A stretch of 64,000 nucleotides of DNA from assembly GCF_000153105.1 (NCBI RefSeq), contig NZ_CH672376.1, forward strand, positions 3,363,148 to 3,427,147, written 5' to 3'. This stretch comes from Blastopirellula marina DSM 3645. Lineage in GTDB: Bacteria > Planctomycetota > Planctomycetia > Pirellulales > Pirellulaceae. Both the position numbers and the translations under genes were made by a program. Numbering within the stretch: position 1 is the stretch's first letter; every line of letters begins with the position of its first letter. The notes below the pieces were generated by a model. It had not been told where the DNA came from. It saw nothing but the letters and a program-made list of their open reading frames with translations, and did no database searches. This document shows, in pieces, positions 61,006-64,000 of the stretch.

Positions 61006-63791
61006 GGGGAAGGCTCCTCCTGAATTTCTTCGGATTGCTGTATTTCTGCAGAAAGGCGACGGAAGTATTCAGAGACGCGGCGTCGATATCGCAGCGGCAC
61101 TTCACCCAGCCCGCCGCCGGAAGCAGCGCCCGGCGTCATTAAATCAAGCATCGTCGGGAGATCAGGATTCTCTCCGCCAACTGCGGCGGTTCCTGCTGAT
61201 CCTGGTTCATTCATCTCGGCCATGCTCGGCATATCGCCATACAAGCCCACTTTTCCACGGTTGCTGGCGCTGCGCCCCGCTTGTCCCGCGCCCAGGCCCA
61301 TCTCACCCAGAACTTGACCGGCGGTATTGGACAGGCTTTGCCCTAGTCCAGGTATTGCTACCAAAAATTGTTGCGCCTGCTCAGCCGAGTTGTTCGAGTC
61401 GTTCTGAAATTGCTCTAAGATCTCGGCAGCCCGCACCGCATGTTGATGGGCTTTGGTTCCGGTAAACTCGGCCAATCCTTGTTCACACTGCGACATTTCG
61501 GCGGCGGCGTCACTTTCGCGCAGCAGCGTCACAAAATCGGTGACGTTCTTTCGCATCTTGTCGAATCGCTCTCCCGCCGGCAAGTTTTCGACCGCGTCCT
61601 GAAGGTCGTTCAGCAATGAATCAAGTTCAACGCGCAAGCCTTTCTGTTCGGCTTGGAGATCCCGCATCCGGGCCTTCAGCGCCGGATTGTCTTCGCCATC
61701 TTTCCCATGGATCGCGGCCAACCGTTCGGCCAGATCGCGTTGCGCTTTGACCAATTGTTGGAAACGGGAGACGCCAACCAGGATCGGCATGACTTGTTCT
61801 AACTGCTCCAGCGGAGCCATCGCCGACTCGCCATACAGATCGGACTGCTGACCAAGGAGCGCCGATAATTCCGCGAGTTCCGCGTTGAGTTCGGCAATTT
61901 GACTCATGTCGACCAAACGCTTCAAGCTTCGCTCCAGATTGTCGGCCGCTTGCTCTAGCCGTTGGATCAACTCCGCCAATTTCGGAGTCAGTTGTTGATC
62001 CACATCGTAGGGCAACGTATGCTTGGCCGCTTTGGCAAGCGCCTGGGCGGCTTCGCGAAGTTGTCTGGCAAGCTCTTCGGCCGCGGCCTTATCTTCTTTT
62101 GGGATCAGTCCTTTCTTGTTGGCGTTCTTCTCTTGCAACTCGCGCGCTTTCTGTCGCAGCTTTTCCAGCATTCGTTGGGCCTGACGGTATTTCGACATCA
62201 ACACGTTAAGCCCCTCGCGCTGTCGGAGCATCTGTTCAAACTCTTGTTGCGAGATAATTCGCACCGTGACGACCGGCGTTTCCGCACTCTGCGCCGGATC
62301 AGGATGATTGTCTTCGACACGAGCAAACAGTTTGATTTCGTCGCCGGACTCGAGACCATACGCCGCGAGCGGCAGATAGATCGTTTCGACTTTATTGGTC
62401 GGCGCCGGCGTCAAAACGGGGATATCCAACGGTAGTGGTCGCGATCCGTTCAAGCTGCGATAGAGCGAGAACCGTGACACGCCGTAGTCATCCTCAGCAG
62501 CAAGCTCGATCGGCAGATGCGCCGCCGGAGTCGCCAGCGATTTTGGCTGCGGTTTCAGGATCCGTACGAACGGGCGTTGATCCGCGATCAGCGTGATCGT
62601 ACCGGCGACCGATTCACGCGACTCTTGGCCGTCAATGTCACGGACTCGCAGTTCAAATCTGCCGGCGGTTTGAATCGTCCATATTCCGGCGACCATCTCT
62701 GGGTGCTCGGCCGACGGTTTCAGTTCCATGGTTTGGATCTGATCCCCCGAGAACACCGCAAGCGTTCCGCCGGCCAGAGGACGTTGACTGGTCGCGGTGA
62801 ACTGAACCTGCGTTCCTGGCAAACCGGCGACCCCGGCGCGGGGAAGTGCGCCCCGGTAGCGACCGATCCCGCCGGCATATTCGGGCGGAGTGACCACTAC
62901 CTGCACGGATTCAATTTCTGGCGCCGTTAAAATGCGAATGCGGTGCTTTTCGCTGCGAGCACGAAACGCTCGCACATAATATTCAGCCGGATCCATCAGC
63001 CGCGTCAGCACGGCGCGATAACTGCCATCGTTGTCGCGGAACATCGGGACCCGCTCTTCTTGCTCGGCGCGAACCAACACCAGCTCGACATCTTCTAGCG
63101 GCGTCGTCGCCGATTCGACAAAGATATCAAGCGAATCTCCGTAGCGAACGTCAGCATCCCCCGGCGTGACCTTCAGCAGCAAGTAAAAGGCCGGGGGCGC
63201 ATCGTCCCACGGATGTGCGAACCGTCGCCACTGTCCGGCTGCAAATTGCGACGCGAACAGCGCAACCATGGCAACGAGCAGAGTCATTACGAGCACGATC
63301 CCCCACGGTCGCGCCGCCGGTTTCCAGGGAACCGCCTGACGTAGTGAAATATGTTTGGCCAACACACCTGCGTTAGCAATCGCCAACTGGGCGAGCCCGG
63401 CTGTCGCGCGAAAATTTCCGCGCGTTCGCCCCGCATCCGCTTGTTGCAAATCCCAACCCGAAATCACCATGCCGCGGGCCTGGGCGGTTTCGTCCACCAA
63501 GCGCGCGGCTTTCGCTGGCGTGAAAGAGCGGAATCGCTGATAGATTAACACAATGGTAAGCGTGAGACCGACTATCGCAGCGATTCCGGGAACCGCTGCT
63601 CGCCAGACCGAGGTCAACTCAAACGCCAGATCGAGCCATACCGATATCAGCAACACGCCCAAGGCAGCCAACAATCCCCACGCCGCTGCCGCCAGCGCCG
63701 CGACTTCGCGATAGCGACGCGTCACTTGCCGCAACTTGACGCGAAGCGCCTGGCCGCTTGATTCGGGAGGAATTGGAGGTCGAGGATTCAT
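61002..63791 (-). CDS. DUF4175-like membrane protein with coiled coil
   Basis: 929 residues. About two N-terminal membrane helices (REVAALAAAAWGLLAALGVLLISVW and AAVPGIAAIVGLTLTIVLIYQ) and a third near 165-190 precede beta-rich segments (YVRAFRARSEKHRIRI, VVVTPPEYAGG). A long charged coiled coil follows (about 505-680, REGLNVLMSKYRQAQRMLEK). The C-terminal part is Gly- and Met-rich and acidic. The layout matches the large DUF4175-type protein found beside DUF4159 in planctomycete operons that include MoxR/DUF58/VWA genes. Probably a membrane scaffold of that complex. The stop overlaps the DUF4159 start. Confidence 0.78.
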   Translation of the reverse strand: MNPRPPIPPESSGQALRVKLRQVTRRYREVAALAAAAWGLLAALGVLLISVWLDLAFELTSVWRAAVPGIAAIVGLTLTIVLIYQRFRSFTPAKAARLVDETAQARGMVISGWDLQQADAGRTRGNFRATAGLAQLAIANAGVLAKHISLRQAVPWKPAARPWGIVLVMTLLVAMVALFASQFAAGQWRRFAHPWDDAPPAFYLLLKVTPGDADVRYGDSLDIFVESATTPLEDVELVLVRAEQEERVPMFRDNDGSYRAVLTRLMDPAEYYVRAFRARSEKHRIRILTAPEIESVQVVVTPPEYAGGIGRYRGALPRAGVAGLPGTQVQFTATSQRPLAGGTLAVFSGDQIQTMELKPSAEHPEMVAGIWTIQTAGRFELRVRDIDGQESRESVAGTITLIADQRPFVRILKPQPKSLATPAAHLPIELAAEDDYGVSRFSLYRSLNGSRPLPLDIPVLTPAPTNKVETIYLPLAAYGLESGDEIKLFARVEDNHPDPAQSAETPVVTVRIISQQEFEQMLRQREGLNVLMSKYRQAQRMLEKLRQKARELQEKNANKKGLIPKEDKAAAEELARQLREAAQALAKAAKHTLPYDVDQQLTPKLAELIQRLEQAADNLERSLKRLVDMSQIAELNAELAELSALLGQQSDLYGESAMAPLEQLEQVMPILVGVSRFQQLVKAQRDLAERLAAIHGKDGEDNPALKARMRDLQAEQKGLRVELDSLLNDLQDAVENLPAGERFDKMRKNVTDFVTLLRESDAAAEMSQCEQGLAEFTGTKAHQHAVRAAEILEQFQNDSNNSAEQAQQFLVAIPGLGQSLSNTAGQVLGEMGLGAGQAGRSASNRGKVGLYGDMPSMAEMNEPGSAGTAAVGGENPDLPTMLDLMTPGAASGGGLGEVPLRYRRRVSEYFRRLSAEIQQSEEIQEEPSP

Positions 63792-63810
63792 AGGTCAGCC
63801 GTACTTCGTG

Positions 63811-64000
63811 TTAGATGAGCCCTGACATGCGGCGAACGGCCCACGTACACCCCCACAGTCCAAACGACAACACTAGCACCCACCAGCGATCCCACGCAGA
63901 GGTACGAACGATTCGTTCTGGCCGATTGCGATCACGGTGCTCGACGAACGCTTGATGAAGCATCTCTGGCAATTGATCGACTGCATCCCCTTCCAACGCT
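63811..64000 (-). CDS. Membrane protein, 3' end only (partial)
   Basis: Only the last 63 codons are in the window; the frame stays open to the edge. The visible sequence ends with one membrane helix (WWVLVLSFGLWGCTWAVRRMSG) after a charged stretch (HRDRNRPERIVRTSAWDR). In related operons this position is held by a large VWA/BatA-type or glutamine-amidotransferase-like membrane protein. The stop lies 19 bp before the next gene. Confidence 0.6.
   Translation of the reverse strand, partial: ALEGDAVDQLPEMLHQAFVEHRDRNRPERIVRTSAWDRWWVLVLSFGLWGCTWAVRRMSGLI

Noticed and set aside
1-64000. tRNA, rRNA, insertion sequence or prophage
   Set aside because: No cloverleaf-like tRNA, no rRNA segment, no transposase or integrase, and no phage genes were recognised in any gap.

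Overview
The window reads as chromosomal DNA of a planctomycete, most likely of the Pirellulaceae (Blastopirellula/Rhodopirellula type); the genus is inference. The evidence is the family content: three DUF1559 H-X9-DG pseudopilin-like proteins, each paired with a small lipoprotein; a PSD1/DUF1549/DUF1553 protein followed by a DUF1501 protein; a formylglycine sulfatase; an ECF sigma factor next to a Hanks kinase with TPRs; a giant ThuA/LamG/propeller/multihaem protein; and a DUF4175/DUF4159-type operon. I saw no tRNA, rRNA, CRISPR, phage or insertion sequence.

Layout. 1-538 is non-coding and holds a long imperfect inverted repeat. 539-4208 (minus) encodes an amylosucrase-like GH13 enzyme and a sulfatase. 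4549-13946 (plus) starts at a consensus-like promoter and runs DUF1559, lipoprotein, PSD1 protein (broken by one extra C inside its haem motif), DUF1501, a galactonate-dehydratase-like enolase-superfamily enzyme and a POT transporter. 14096-16937 (plus) holds an MtfA-like peptidase overlapping a rhomboid-like protein, then a ROK kinase-HAD phosphatase fusion. 16986-26350 (minus) holds a GH15 glucoamylase, an SDR dehydrogenase, a GntR regulator, an Nramp-like transporter lacking the metal motifs, a BNR/sialidase-fold protein, a DUF1559 and its lipoprotein. Divergent from these, at 26804-28525, lie dgoK- and dgoA-like genes. 28617-31807 is an EmrB/EmrA-like efflux pair. 32093-35368 is FdhD plus a YdeP-like molybdopterin oxidoreductase. 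35609-35890 is a 13-bp tandem array. 36324-38039 is a Tat-exported bicupin (oxalate decarboxylase-like) and a Dps protein. 38281-41387 is the kinase and its ECF sigma factor. 41684-43155 is a dihaem P460-type protein and a lipoprotein. 43164-50403 is the giant multihaem protein behind a second GntR regulator, divergent from a hydrolase/amidohydrolase/DUF1559/lipoprotein set at 50738-54409. 54489-64000 (minus) is a tightly packed operon: SIMPL, thioredoxin-HEAT, metallophosphatase-tetrahaem cytochrome, DUF4159, DUF4175-like, and the 3' end of one more membrane protein.

How it may work together. The central part looks like sugar and sugar-acid catabolism. SDR dehydrogenase, DgoD-like dehydratase, DgoK and DgoA could form a De Ley-Doudoroff route. 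Three promoters, for gntR, for the lipoprotein-DUF1559-sialidase-Nramp operon and for dgoKA, each have a -10 box embedded in TGTATACA behind a 17-18 bp spacer. This suggests one GntR-controlled, autoregulated regulon. Each of the three degradative clusters carries its own DUF1559 plus lipoprotein cassette, which is the strongest candidate here for an undescribed modular system.
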